A DNA stretch of 64,000 nt from Leptasterias polaris (GCA_037783415.1 JAZGTN010000089.1:4402001-4466000); one strand, 5' to 3'; positions 13,701 through 23,399 are shown, numbered from the stretch's first letter. Translations and numbers: made by a program. The notes: generated from the sequence alone by a model not told the origin.

Positions 13701-15402
13701 AGGGTCTGCGTCTGCGTCTGCGTCTGGGTATTATGTTTGTATTTTTGTCAGGTTGACAGGGGTAGTTGACAAACATAAAGAGGACCAAGTGACAATCAAG
13801 ATTTTGTAGGGGAGACCGCAAGGATATTTTCTTTCAGATCGTTTCTGTACAGCAATAACATGTTTTTATGCCTTCTTGGCAATCATCAGTTGCGTGTGGG
13901 TGATTCTAAAAGAATCGGTAGGTCTCATGTCTTGTGAAAGACATAAAAATCATAAAAGACAGTACATATAAGTCCATCAGATTGGTTGCCAAATAAACTT
14001 GCACTGTACTCTTTACTTTGTAAACACTAACTTGTGTCCTATGTGGTGAACTTAGTGTTTGTTAATAACGTTTAGTATGTCTACCAGTTAAAGTGTAGAC
14101 AACAGATGCATTGCAAGTCCTCCATACAATCACAGTGGTGTCATGTGATGCACTGGCGATGTACTTGCTGTCCGATGATATTGCCACACTCTTTATTGCA
14201 CCTGAAATGAATACAAAACGAGTTTCTTAGTACACATATCTCAGCTCAACATAATGTTGCTGAAAAGAAACAGGTTACCGCCCAAAATGCCAAGTAATGT
14301 AATGAACATGCAAGGGGGCCATCACCACTTCTTAGCCTGTTGTGCCCTTTCTCCAACTCTCCACTTTTTAAACGGCTCTACTAAAAAGAGCAGCAACTCA
14401 AAACATTATCCGAAAGATGACCCCAAAAATAACCCCAAATATGACCCCATAATAACCCTCAAAGATGACCCCAAAAACTATACCAAAGATGACCCCAAAG
14501 ATGACCCTAAAAACAACACCAAATAATGACCCCATAACCCTCAAAGATGACCCATAGATGACCCAAATGCTCTCACCATTATGACCAAAGGGCCTACTGA
14601 GTCCGACCAGCAGGCATGCGGGATGATCCCAAAGGTGACCATAAAAAAGACCCCAAAGATGACCCCAAAATATGACCCAAAATATGACCCCAAATATGAC
14701 CCATTGCTCTCACCTTTATGACCAAAGAGCCTACTGACCAGCTTCCCTGTAAGTCTGGTAAATACTCGCACTCGACCATCATCAGCTCCAGTTACCATCA
14801 TCTCAAGGTCCAAGGAAAAGGCACAGCAGTTCACCTGAAGAAAAACCAAAACAACTTCACACTCATGCCTCATTTTACAAAAAGCATTCTCAGAAACATG
14901 TCAGTCTTCTAAATGAGACTGCATTCATGTCTGTAAAGTAATACTGTGACTACATGTATGCACAGTGCAAATGCAGATTGGAGGTATTTCTACTTTCACG
15001 GTTGTACCAAACACATTTTCCTTAAAACTGTCTTGTTAAAAATTTGTGAATGTGTGTTTACACAAAAAAGGCTGTGGCTTCTTACATCAATATTTTCATG
15101 TAGGTGTTCAAAATTCCATAATAGTGTAAACAACATTTATAGTCGACAAAACCACAAATATACACACCCAGAAGTTTATTTGTGTATTTTTAAATACACA
15201 CTAAACTTGTGAACCTCAGTAAAAAGTACAATACTGCTTTCTACTACATTTTTGCCATTATCTTTTCTCAACTTCAACAATGATTATGAATAAATTAATG
15301 GAGTATCAGGACTAAAGAACTAACCTCATCTTTGTGCTTGCTGTACTCTTTTTTGCTGACCTTGTCGAAGGTTCCATCAAGCTCCAGCCGAGCAGAAAGC
15401 AT
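7750..15402 (-). CDS. WDR38: WD repeat-containing protein 38 (WDR38) orthologue, nine exons
   Basis: A WD40 beta-propeller protein, presumably a protein-interaction scaffold; its precise role is not well established even in vertebrates. Coding exons in order: 15402-15325, 14834-14714, 14201-14085, 13293-13196, 13102-13022, 11311-11180, 9924-9775, 8310-8263 and 7911-7750. All junctions are GT-AG and phases agree, giving 328 residues; human WDR38 has about 314. Visible repeat cores include VNCCAFSLDLEMMVTGADDG, GHCRSVETVAFSQDG followed by SGSWDNSALIW, ATGSWDHTVRLW, ASGSWDKTIRLW with WVRALSFSPDG, and VKVWDVLTGECAKTLE. The order and several strings match vertebrate WDR38, notably RSVET and SGSWDKTI. 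The C-terminal tail after ASGAAS is lineage-specific. The start at 15402 gives a 26-residue N-terminus close to the human length, but a non-coding or further upstream exon is possible because an AG lies just before the ATG. It is divergent from C12orf57. Confidence 0.9.
8055..8158 (-). repeat. Partial tRNA-derived SINE (family C)
   Basis: It matches the SINE at 15445-15655 over the stretch from TGATGTGTGT to the B-box-like region, but is truncated inside the tRNA-like head. It lies in the last WDR38 intron. Confidence 0.55.
8566..9287. repeat. Tandem duplication of a MITE, period about 357 bases
   Basis: Two units, about 8566-8928 and 8923-9287, share a TTTAAAG joint. Each starts near GGATTGGTAGAGC and ends near TTACCAATCGTGTACAGGGCC, which are loosely inverted ends. 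I count only about seven differences, so identity is near 98 percent. The array lies in the WDR38 intron between exons 7 and 8. Confidence 0.85.
9288..9570. mobile_element. MITE with TTTGGTTTTTGGAAC end (family beta)
   Basis: The left end, AAGGCAAAGTATACCTTTGG, recurs inverted as the right end of the related fragment at 45180-45345. The interior shares the TTTTGAGATATTGCTGAAAT/GGCGATATCTCA region with the hairpin MITE family. It is non-coding and intronic in WDR38. Confidence 0.55.
10018..10300 (-). repeat. tRNA-derived SINE (family B)
   Basis: On the minus strand it holds a B-box-like GGTTCAAATCC segment followed by a body with AATAATTCTCTGGGGTTTTC and a 3' part ending near CTTGGCGTCACAGCC. 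Relatives lie at 11732-11935, 19846-20070 and 46000-46250. It sits in a WDR38 intron. Confidence 0.65.
10390..10670 (-). repeat. tRNA-derived SINE (family A, subfamily 2)
   Basis: A class II tRNA-like head with GGTTCAAATCCCCGTCATGAC is followed by a body with TACCTGTGAGGGCAGAGAT and GCGCTACATATTTGGCAGC. That body is shared with the SINE at 11367-11730. It lies in the WDR38 intron between exons 6 and 7. Confidence 0.65.
10737..11152 (-). repeat. Full-length tRNA-derived SINE (family A, subfamily 1)
   Basis: Read on the minus strand, a Ser/Leu-type tRNA-like head contains GAGTGGATAAGAGCACCGG (A-box region) and GTTCGAGTCCCGGTC (B box). The body ends at GAGCGCTATATAAGAAGCC and an ATT-rich tail. 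Its 5' end lies about 28 bases past the 5' splice site of WDR38 exon 6, in the same orientation as the gene. Related copies are at 12598-12991 and 58040-58406. Confidence 0.8.
11367..11730 (+). repeat. Full-length tRNA-derived SINE (family A, subfamily 2)
   Basis: It has a complete tRNA-like head from GTGTCGTGGTCGAGCGG to GTTCGAGTCCCGGTCGTGAC, whose 5' and 3' ends pair as an acceptor stem. It ends with GAGCGCTATATAAGAAGCC and (ATT)n. It is antisense to WDR38, in the intron between exons 5 and 6. Confidence 0.8.
11732..11935 (-). repeat. tRNA-derived SINE fragment (family B)
   Basis: It shares the GGTGGAAGGCGAGG and GAGAATTATTC blocks with the copy at 10018-10300. It abuts the ATT tail of the neighbouring SINE, so one inserted beside the other. 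Confidence 0.6.
12042..12277. mobile_element. MITE with inverted repeats of about 35-40 bases
   Basis: The left arm runs from TATAGATAG into GCCATCTTTACGGGCAA. The right arm carries the complement, TTGCCCGTAAAGATGGC, and ends CTATCTATA. The interior is CpG-rich and non-coding. It lies in a WDR38 intron. Confidence 0.75.
12598..12991 (-). repeat. 5'-truncated tRNA-derived SINE (family A, subfamily 1)
   Basis: The body matches the SINE at 10737-11152, including the ACATGGGACCTATGG-type block on the plus strand. The tRNA head is cut off in the anticodon region. The truncated head lies about 30 bases past the 5' splice site of WDR38 exon 5, again in gene orientation. Confidence 0.7.
13704..13730. 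repeat. GTCTGC hexanucleotide microsatellite
   Basis: About four tandem GTCTGC units lie in a WDR38 intron. Confidence 0.8.
14395..14713. repeat. Minisatellite in WDR38 intron 2, with a captured copy of the exon 2 end
   Basis: Units of roughly 9-14 bases built on GATGACCCCAAA recur from about 14408 up to the exon 2 splice donor at 14713. Inside the array, about 14569-14632, is a diverged copy of the exon 2 end and its GGTGAG donor (compare ATGACCAAAGGGCCTACTGA with 14718-14737). The array also makes spurious KDDPKNNPK-like open frames. Confidence 0.85.
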
Positions 15403-15444
15403 CCTGATTAGAATTTTTGAGACATGTATTTACAAAAAAAAAAA

Positions 15445-15655
15445 TTATTTTTACCCTACATGATGTGTGTCAAGCACTGTATACTCAGTACTTTCCCGAG
15501 TTCTGTGAAAAAAAATCCACAGGCAAATCACTTGGGTGGGATTCGAACCCACGACCTTTGCATTGCTAGAGCAGATGTCTTACCACTAGACCACTGAGCT
15601 AGCCCGATGGCTAGAGGCAGTTCGAATCATTGGCAGCGGGTACCGCAACAAAAAC
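15445..15655 (-). repeat. tRNA-derived SINE (family C) with a well-preserved tRNA-like head
   Basis: The minus strand of 15537-15606 reads like a tRNA, with GCTCAGTGGTCTAGTGG (A-box region) and GGTTCGAATCCCACC (B box). The body continues to about 15450 and is shared with 8055-8158. The attached body marks it as a SINE rather than a working tRNA gene. It lies just upstream of WDR38 exon 1. Confidence 0.65.
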
Positions 15656-15972
15656 ACGTAGAAAAAATAAATACGTCCCAATTTGATGATCATCCCAACT
15701 ATAGGTTAGAATGGTCCCAACTAAATGTGGAACAATCCCATTTATATATAGTTGGGAAGTGCATTACTTCTAGAATACTTCTATAGTATAAGGCTGCCAG
15801 CGCTTTTCTAGAAGTAGGATACATTAACTTTAGGACCTAATAAAAAGGGAAGCAATTTGGTAAAAACTATTTTTAAGAGTAAAATAATGTCCATCCAAGC
15901 AACATTTCAGTTTCAACACACCAAAAACCAACCTGTACAAATCTGGATCACAATGAAAGCAACCTTCGTCTT

Positions 15973-16088
15973 AGACCCAGTCACCGGGGCGCTGTACTCA
16001 TTTGTTAAAATTTTGTCTTTTATCTTTCGTACGAAAGATAAAAGACAAAATTTCAAAAAATGAGTACAGCGCCCCAGTTACTGGGTCT
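15973..16088. mobile_element. 116-base near-perfect palindromic MITE with 11-base flanking repeat
   Basis: The element folds back on itself around TTTCGTACGAAA with very few mismatches; the ends are AGACCCAGT and ACTGGGTCT. ACCTTCGTCTT occurs directly on both sides (15962-15972 and 16089-16099), which looks like a target-site duplication. It lies in the WDR38-C12orf57 intergenic region. Confidence 0.8.
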
Positions 16089-16383
16089 ACCTTCGTCTTT
16101 AGTTTTAGAAGCTTTGGAAATTAGGCAATTTAAATAAGAAGCTGTGCTTGGCGGGTCTTCAAATTTTCAAATGCTTTTTTTACATTCTTTTTCCATTTGA
16201 CCATGCTTTGATGTAAATTCAAACGGAAATAATTCTCTTGAGGATTGGTGATATTTGTTATTACCGATCAGTTTAATTGTTTCGGCAACAACTTTGCTCA
16301 TTAATTACTGCTGCTGGTAAACATATATAAACTTGAAAACCAGACCTATTGTGACTACAAACATAGCAAAAGTACAAGTCCAG

Positions 16384-16612
16384 CTAGACCCAGTAACTGG
16401 GTCACTGTACTCCTTTAATTAAAAAAACAAACATATTCGGTCTGAGATGTCAAAACAATGTAATACATATTTTTAAAGGGGTAGGAGTACAGCACGCATC
16501 CCAGTTATTACTACTGTACTACTACTACTAGTACTACAAATAGTAATACAATACTACAAATTGTACTATAATTACTACGTAGTAGTAGTACGTAGCATCC
16601 TGGGTCTAATGA
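16384..16612. repeat. Diverged relative of the 116-base palindromic element
   Basis: It starts TAGACCCAGTAACTGGGTC and continues ACTGTACTCC; an inverted GGAGTACAG and a final CCTGGGTCTA lie on the other side. The interior carries a TACTACTAC-rich stretch. Confidence 0.5.
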
Positions 16613-16679
16613 AATACACTGCAAGTTTACTTCTGGCTGGTGGAAAATTAAGGTTATAAACAGACTTACTCGTTCCTAG

Positions 16680-17107
16680 TCCTCCTCTTACTTTCAAGCC
16701 TTGTTCTATGTCATCTTAGACAGAAAGTAACTTTGTAGACAAGACATTTGATAGGTGCCTTTATCATTACAATGTTTTGCTTTCGTATAGCGGCGTCTGT
16801 AGCAACATGGTCTGGTTTCCGCCTCTGATGCACTCGCTCCCTTACGCATTGGTTTTCACGTTCTGTTCTTGGCGCCCGTGTTTTTGGCTGTCACTTCCGC
16901 AGTATAGACAGGCGCCCGGTTTAATCTCTGTGTGTATATGAGATCTAGACGTCTGGGACTTGATCTTCCATTAGTACACAATGCTTTCGAAGTGAAATGA
17001 AGTCTTTTTCCCGTGGTTTTGGTTTACTAAAAAGAATAAATCTTGCACCAGCACTTGAGCAGTTGAATTAAAAACCTTGAAGCAGAAGCTTTGGAGGAAA
17101 AGTAACC
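16680..17107 (+). promoter_or_regulatory. Probable promoter and 5' UTR of C12orf57
   Basis: A locally GC-richer stretch, about 16790-16920, precedes the C12orf57 start. It contains TCACTTCCGC, an ETS/GABP-type core common in housekeeping promoters. No TATA box is evident. Because WDR38 is transcribed away in the other direction, the region could serve both genes, but the 1.3 kb and several MITEs between them make this uncertain. Confidence 0.4.
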
Positions 17108-18536
17108 ATGGCACAGAACTCACAACCTACATTATCGCTGGATGAAGCCAGAAGTGAGTCTTACTTAAAAATTTGAGGGTAATATTTTGTATGTCATTTG
17201 ACATTCACATTGTTATTGTAATGTTTGTCATGTTGTTTCTTTAATTTAGTTAATTTAGTTAGTTAAGCTTAGTTCATCAGTACTCAGTATATTGTTGGTG
17301 GTGACTCACAATGGTATTTTGTAGTATCTTTGATTATTCGTAGAGATACTGTCAAATTTGTGTTGGAAACGCATTCTAAAAATACAAGGGTTTAAGTCTC
17401 AGAAAATAAACACATGTTTACTAACACTACACAGTTATTCAAAAGATTGTCAATTTTTGCACAAAATAAGATTAAGAAACCAATTAACTAGATAAAACGT
17501 AATCAATTGGAAGGATTTGTTCACAATTTCTCAGATATTTGATTAACTCATTTTGTTTTAGTCCTGCTTTTGCAATTTCAATTTGTCAACAAGATGTTGT
17601 AATAATGGAAATATTTCCATATCTGACTGCCACTTTTTCACTCATTGTTACTAAAAAGCAATATCTCATTTGAGTAAATAAGATACTATTTTATTTCATA
17701 ATGATTGAAAAAGCGGCAGTCGGATTTGGAAATTTTACCAAATATGTTTCATTTCTTTATTTCTCTATTGTTTTTTTCACCAGAAATCCTGCAGCAAATC
17801 CTGGATGCGTTTGTAACTCCTGAGAACAAAACGCGCATGGATGAGGTGAAAGATGCAGCAGGCAATGACATGATGAAGATGATGCAGATTGTGTTTCCGG
17901 TAGCAACACAAATCCAGATGGAGGTCATTCAGAACTACGGGTTTACTGCAGACGGAGAAGGTGGGTAACACCCGGTTCAGATAGGCGCTCTAGAGTCGCA
18001 CCGTACCAATGAATTAAGTACATGAAAAGTTTGACAGCTGAAACAGTTAGAGCAACTGGAGGTGCTGGAAGTCGAAAGATCGACTGTTGCAGTCGTTCGG
18101 AACGACTCTGGAGCGTCTTGGTTTTAGGCGTCGATCTTGTCATGAGTCAAACCTAATGTAAATGTCATGTTAAAGTTTGCCTGTTTGAAACCAAAATTTT
18201 GTTTGGGTCGACCTGGAGACGCTTCTAATTTATTTGGCTCTCCGCGACTCTGGAGCGACTGTCTGAACCAGGTATAACTCTATTATTTCGGTGTGGGGAC
18301 AAGTTCATATACAACTAAAAGCGGGGTAAATTAGTATTTTGAAAATTTTGTTTATGATTTGTAGTTTTTGTGTGTTTCTTTTCTTAGGTGCAATCAAGTT
18401 TGCCCAGCTTATTCGACATTATGAGACGATGGATAGTACTGTTGCTGAACTTGCCTCACAACTCAAGTCAATCTTCCTACCCCCCTTGCCTCCCCCAGCC
18501 CCTCCGCAGAGCCAAGCTTCGGTAGCATCATCATAA
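17108..18536 (+). CDS. C12orf57: C12orf57 / protein C10 orthologue, three exons
   Basis: A small conserved animal protein of unknown biochemical activity; the human gene is needed for brain and eye development (Temtamy syndrome). Coding exons are 17108-17153, 17784-17960 and 18388-18536, all GT-AG with matching phases, giving 123 residues against 126 in human. The start ATG sits in AACCATGG, a good Kozak context. Conserved blocks include LDAFVTPENKTRMDE, NDMMKMMQIVFPVATQIQ, EVIQNYGF and DGEGAIKFAQLI, then a proline-rich tail (LPPPAPP) ending VASS; human has closely similar strings at the same positions. Intron 1 carries a small MITE (17625-17721). A minisatellite begins about 300 bases after the stop. 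Confidence 0.95.
17625..17721. mobile_element. 97-base MITE with GACTGCCACTTTTTC ends, copy 1
   Basis: GACTGCCACTTTTTCACTCA at the left is matched inverted by TGATTGAAAAAGCGGCAGTC at the right. A second copy lies at 22165-22263. This copy is in C12orf57 intron 1. Confidence 0.75.
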
Positions 18537-18809
18537 CGAACTGATGAATCGTCAAACTGCAGACACCATCTATATATTCTTGGTCTTGGTGGATGGCATT
18601 GGCGCTGCTGGCTTAGGAATGGCACCCTGACCTCAAGTGGCATGGTGTACCCACCTTCCCATTGTGTCTTAATTGTGTTCTGGGAATCTCAGGAAATCTT
18701 AAGAGGATTTTCAGGTGGTACTTCTGTACAAGACATGCATGCAAGAGGGCAAGAGTGTGTTAGAGTATAGGAACATTTGGAGCGACTCCCACTACCACAT
18801 ATCTGGCAT
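18537..18809 (+). other. C12orf57 3' flank or 3' UTR
   Basis: It contains no open frame of note. About 18637-18812 resembles 20770-20950, so part of this flank exists twice. No convincing polyadenylation signal was assigned. Confidence 0.4.
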
Positions 18810-19392
18810 GTTATACCTGGCTTGGCATTGATGCTCCTATGCTTGGCATTGGTGTCCCTTGCTTTCATATGGTGCCCCAGACTTAGCATAGGTGCCCCTG
18901 GCTTAGCATTGGCCAAGTTCGCGCAAAGACTATCGTTGACAATATTTTGACTAAGTTAGCCCGAACTCTGTCTGGTCGACGATAGTTGGACTACGCTAGT
19001 CCACTATTTGGAACCAGCCTACGGGGCATGGTTGCATCGCTGGTTATCAATAGCCGTTTTCATAGCACAGTGCAGAGAGGACCAGTTATAAGAAAATAAA
19101 AACATAAGTTAAGTCGCTGGTCGCGTTGACATGACATGACTAGAGTAGTTCGCACTATAACTTCTGTGCGTCACTAAACAACCACTAGTTAACCAATCCT
19201 GCGCGAACTTGGCCATTGGTGCCCCTAGATTAGCATTGGTGCCCTTGGCTTGGTATTGGTGCTCCTGGCTTGGTATTGGTGCTGCTGGCGTTGGTGCCCC
19301 TGGCTTTGGTTCCCCCCACTGCCCCTGGCTTTGGTGCCCCTGGCTTTGGTGCCCCTGGCTTTGGTGCCCCTGGCTTTGGTGCCCCTGGACTT
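18810..19392. repeat. Minisatellite with about 18-base GGTGCCCCTGGCTTT units, split by a MITE
   Basis: Tandem and degenerate units related to GGTGCCCCTGGCTTT occur at about 18810-18910 and 19215-19392. The 304 bases between them are an inserted element. Late units (19330-19385) are nearly identical, suggesting recent expansion. Confidence 0.9.
18911..19214. mobile_element. MITE inserted in the minisatellite
   Basis: The ends are perfect 15-base inverted repeats, GGCCAAGTTCGCGCA and its complement. The flanks read TTAGCATT and ATTGGTGCCCC, so ATT is duplicated, and removing the element restores the minisatellite unit. Confidence 0.85.
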
Positions 19393-19640
19393 GAAGATTT
19401 TCCAATGGAAGGTGCCGATTGACAAATAGCTTATTGATCCTCTTGAAACATGAAATTCCAGGCCTGATACATGTACTGTTATCACCTTGACTTATTTATT
19501 TACTGATGTAACCATCTGGACTTATAACACCTTTAGTTGTACTCACATGGGCAATAATAATTAATACAAATGAACTATAGTTTTACTCTTAGCTATGGAG
19601 TGATAGCAGTGTGCTTCCATGGCCAGCAAATAAAAACAAA

Positions 19641-19784
19641 TATAATCAGGTGAGGTTTGCGGTAGCACCATGTGTAAATCTCTTTTGAGTAGTGTTGGTT
19701 CTGAAAAGAACCGGTTGGTTTCAGAACCAGCACTACTCAAACGAGATTTACACATAGTGCTACCCCAAACCTCATCTGATTATA
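19641..19784. mobile_element. 144-base palindromic MITE
   Basis: The left end TATAATCAGGTGAGG matches the right end inverted (CCTCATCTGATTATA). Pairing continues through TGTAAATCTC and the GGTTCTGAAAAGAACC core. The same 16-base core motif occurs in the palindrome at 43840-43980. Confidence 0.75.
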
Positions 19785-19845
19785 CTCCCACCATGCAAAG
19801 CTTCAAATCCTACTTCAAACAAATATAGCTATGAAAATCGTGTCT

Positions 19846-20070
19846 AATTTCGGGCGGTCGGGTTAGCTATTGGTTTCTTTCCTTTCCTTCCACTTCTAGG
19901 ACCCCAGTTCAAATCACGCCAGAGTCACTATGTTGATTGGATTTTTAGTCCCTACCTGAAATAATTCTCTGGGGTTTTCCTCCCACATCTAAAATTAAAA
20001 CTTCGTTCTTTGTCTTCTCTCCATGGGGGTTCTTGGCTTGTATAGTGATTAAGCTTCACAACCAGAATTA
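19846..20070 (+). repeat. tRNA-derived SINE (family B)
   Basis: The head carries CCAGTTCAAATCACGCC (B-box position) followed by the family's AATAATTCTCTGGGGTTTTCC block. The end near GCTTCACAACCAGAATT matches the other copies. Confidence 0.65.
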
Positions 20071-20162
20071 GAACCGTGCCCCTTTTAAAGTAGATGTCTT
20101 ACCTCTTTTCTTCACATTTTTGTTGTATTCTTTACTCATTTTTGGATGTACTGTTTATTATC

Positions 20163-20273
20163 TTGATTTTGGGTTGAACAAGGAAAAATTGACTAGAGCG
20201 GGATTTGAACCAACGACCTCCGGATTGACGTGCCGGCGCTCTACCAACTGAGCTATCTAGCCCTATGATGGCG
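20163..20273 (-). repeat. tRNA-like element (family D), copy 1
   Basis: The minus strand of about 20190-20265 is strongly tRNA-like, with TAGCTCAGTTGGTAGAGC (D arm and A box) and GGTTCAAATCC (B box). The anticodon stem has a mismatch and the base before the putative GTC anticodon is C rather than T. An essentially identical copy, flanks included, is at 57538-57648. That favours a retroposed element over a functional tRNA gene. Confidence 0.65.
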
Positions 20274-20769
20274 GTTTATTATCTTGGAAATAAAAACATA
20301 CATGGTATTTTAACTAGTTCAGGCATGATATTCTTCCTACTTTAGTCTGATTTCCGATTTTTTGGCCCTTGGGAAAAATCAGGAAAATGGCGGGTGATTA
20401 AATAGCCTGAAAATATATAATAAACCATACACAAACAAGTAGGTCAGCCCTTGTCCTCAAACATTATTTTCCTACTTTTTTCCAAGTACCAAATATCATG
20501 CCTGCGAGTTGTAGTTTGTTTTCTCATCAATATTTTATATGGTCTAATTATAATCTTAAATGTTGGATGTTACACCTAGAAATGTTTGTCATTATTTTTG
20601 AGAAATGTTACCTTTTAAAACCCACTATTAAATAGCACTGAAGCAAACAATGAGTGAGCGATATGTTATTTAACAAATCCTGCTGGTTGAGTAAAGGCCA
20701 TCTGATGGCAATTTCTGATGTTGCCGTTTGATCCCTGGAATATGAGTTTTTCATTTGGTGTTTGATACG

Positions 20770-20950
20770 GGGGCGTGGTGTACCCCCTATTGTGTCTTCA
20801 ATGTGTGCTTAGAACCTCGGGAATTCTTCAGAAGATTTAAGGAGGTTGGGGTTTTACATCTGTACAAGAGGAAATTATGTGTTAAAGTATAGTAACATTG
20901 GGGGAACATTAGGGGATGATAACCTCTGCCACATATTGGGCATGGCAAAA
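20770..20950 (+). repeat. Diverged second copy of the C12orf57 3' flank segment
   Basis: The order of blocks matches 18637-18812: TGGTGTACCC, ATTGTGTCTT, a GGAAT/AAGA segment, CTGTACAAGA, GTGTTAAAGTATAG, and CCACATATTGGGCATG. It is either a partial duplication or a shared unnamed repeat. Confidence 0.5.
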
Positions 20951-22164
20951 AGTTGACTTGCACTTTCAGGAAATTCGGTAGGCACCCAGGTTGAGTTGGA
21001 AACCCCATTAATCAAATTTGGTGTTGATTGACCTCCCATCTCCTCCCTTTTCGTTTCGAATTATATTCTTACAAGTTCACCGAGGGATGATCGTTTTTAC
21101 ATCGATACTAAATACTTCGCTCGGCCAAACCGGTCTCATCACAGACGCTAAGGACGAGCAAAAACAAATACCGCTCTTCGTCTCTGGTTGAAACTCTTGG
21201 AATCTACAGACACGCTTATTATACCAACGGACTGTCTCGAACAATGCATGTAATATTAAATGTTGGTATAAAATGGTCTTTGGTTGATTTCAGCCAGTAG
21301 TGGCTATTCTAGCTCTGGGCTGAGAGACTTCTTGTGCAATTCCTATAGGAATTCTTAGAAGTGGTCGTTTATGGATTTTGTTGTGTGTCAAAGAATCAAC
21401 CCAGGGTAACTTGACATTTGCCATTCTATTTGACTAGGTCTCATTAGGCTACTGATTTTTATTATTTTTTTTTCAGTTTGACGTACTTTTGAATAATTAT
21501 ACATGTAGTCTCATTGCATCATTATGCAGGGTTTGAAGATTCTACCGCAGAATGGCAACAAAGGTTTGATGTTGACTATTGGAGCTAGCTGCAGGTTGAA
21601 CAAAATTCCTGACTAGCATTATCATTTCTTGAGTTATGGCTGGTGTGGCAGGAGATTCCCCCCGCCCACCCCCACTCCCCCAGTACGGCGAACTGTGTAC
21701 AAACTAATAGCGCCCTCTTTTGAATCATCCTCCTTCAGCCCATGTTAATTTCCCATGGATGTGGGGGACTGAATCTCCGGGGACAGATTTCCCTATGACA
21801 CCGGCACAGGAGGTTGAAGAGTAAAACAGTTTCGTTTCCTTGTCATGTTGTGCCTTTTTGGTGGGGGGTGGGGGGGGGGGGGGGGGGGGGGTGCATGAGG
21901 GGCAATTATTTTTCGGCTACCCCAGAGACCAGTAGGCCTATGTGTGTATGCGCTGATGATCACGACCTACTGCACTGTATTTTTGCTGTGAGAAACTTCT
22001 TCTTGTTTTTTGTCCGTAACCAAAGAGACTGTTTAAAACATTTTGATCTTCTACTTTTACATGTGGAGTTCAAGAACGTAAAACTTTGGGATCACACAAA
22101 GTCATGTTTTATATTTGATATTTTGTCGGACAATTTTCCTTGAAAATGTTTTCGTACTATCTGG
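20951..22164. other. Intergenic, no gene seen; 24-base poly(G) run
   Basis: No supported exon. A run of 24 G lies at 21868-21891, inside a spurious glycine-rich open frame. Confidence 0.5.
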
Positions 22165-22263
22165 TGACTGCCACTTTTTCACTCATTGATACCAAAAGCA
22201 ATAACTCATTTTAAAGTAAATAAGATGCTGTTTTATTTCATAGTGAATGAAAAAGTGGCAGTC
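22165..22263. mobile_element. MITE with GACTGCCACTTTTTC ends, copy 2
   Basis: It has the same inverted ends and most of the same interior as the copy in C12orf57 intron 1 (17625-17721). Confidence 0.75.
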
Positions 22264-22315
22264 GGATACGGAAATGTTTTCACCTTTTCTTGGACTAAGG
22301 CCAAGTTTAAAATAA

Positions 22316-22885
22316 AAGAAAATTCTCGTCCCCGCCCGCCCGCCTCCTTTTTGGCCGCCGCCTCCTTTTTTTTTTTTTACTATTTACTATTTTCAGAAAA
22401 AAGGGGGGGGGGGAAATGAAAAAAAATAAATAAAAAATCTTAAATCAGATTTTTGGGAAGATTTAAAGCTGAAATTATATTTTTTTGATAAAACTGAGTG
22501 GCATCTCTGATATTTTGAATCTCCTGAATCCAATTAGATGGGCCAAAATAGCAGCTTTGCCTCAATAGTTCCCAACTTTCTCATTAATATATCATCAGTG
22601 TCTTGGCACCAAACCCAGCTGCATGGGCGTTCTTTTCAGAGCGGACAGCAACTGTTTTCGAAGGTGATGGTGCTGCGATTCTGCAGTGAAGGGTCTTACA
22701 AATCATTGGTTTTGTCATAAATTGCATCAGTATACTCAAATAGCACAATATCGGTGAATAAATATACCTTGGCCAGCCATATTTAGCATGGCGGCCATCT
22801 TGGGAAAAAAAGCTCAAAATTGAAAAACAGTAAATAGTAACGCCCTGCCTCCTCCTTTTTTGAAAAATTCCGGACGAGAAAATCT
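22316..22885. repeat. Possible MITE with inverted CCTCC(T)n ends
   Basis: AGAAAATTCTCGTCC followed by CGCCTCCTTTTT at the left recurs inverted or in diverged form near 22840-22885 (CCTCCTCCTTTTTT, then GGACGAGAAAATC). TTTACTATTT also recurs inverted. It is non-coding and its limits are uncertain. Confidence 0.4.
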
Positions 22886-23399
22886 TTTGTTTTTTTACAT
22901 GGCCTAATATCAACAATGACATTGCCCTTGATGTATACATGTTTTTTTAACATTCCTCCAGACCACACATCAATGTTACCTGATCTGAGCCCCTCTATTG
23001 TTGATAGTACTGTAAGTACAATACATCTTTTGTCCAGCTTACTTGAACCATGCTTGAACAGTCACCTTTCATTTGTTGTAAATGTAGAATGAGCACATGC
23101 ATGGTTTGAAATTACCTAAAGACCATATGGGGCGGTCGTCACAAAAAAGTAAGTGGAACACCTCGAAACGTATTTGTCGATGGTATCTCTTCGGAAAGCT
23201 GAATGTGGTGTTCGGGGAAGTAACCTGGTACAGATCTGCTCGACTGAAAATGTCAAAACTCCTTTGCGAGTTCGTTTTGCTGTGTGGAATTCACGCTCCA
23301 TTAAAGTCAAATCGAAGCCTGCCGCTCTTTTTGATTTCGTCATACATTACCACTATACTCTCCAAGAGTAGTACACTGAATAAGTGCAAGGCACACTAA

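Noticed and set aside
14541..14873. A 110-codon open frame on the minus strand as one protein
   Set aside because: Only 14714-14834 is WDR38 exon 2; the rest reads through the splice donor into the minisatellite (repeated SYFGS-like units).
19109..19405. A repetitive SQGHQ-like protein on the minus strand
   Set aside because: It is the translation of the GGTGCCCCTGGCTTT minisatellite.
20186..20265. A functional tRNA gene (apparent GTC anticodon)
   Set aside because: Anticodon-stem mismatch, C before the anticodon, and an identical copy with the same flanks at 57.5 kb point to a retroposed element.
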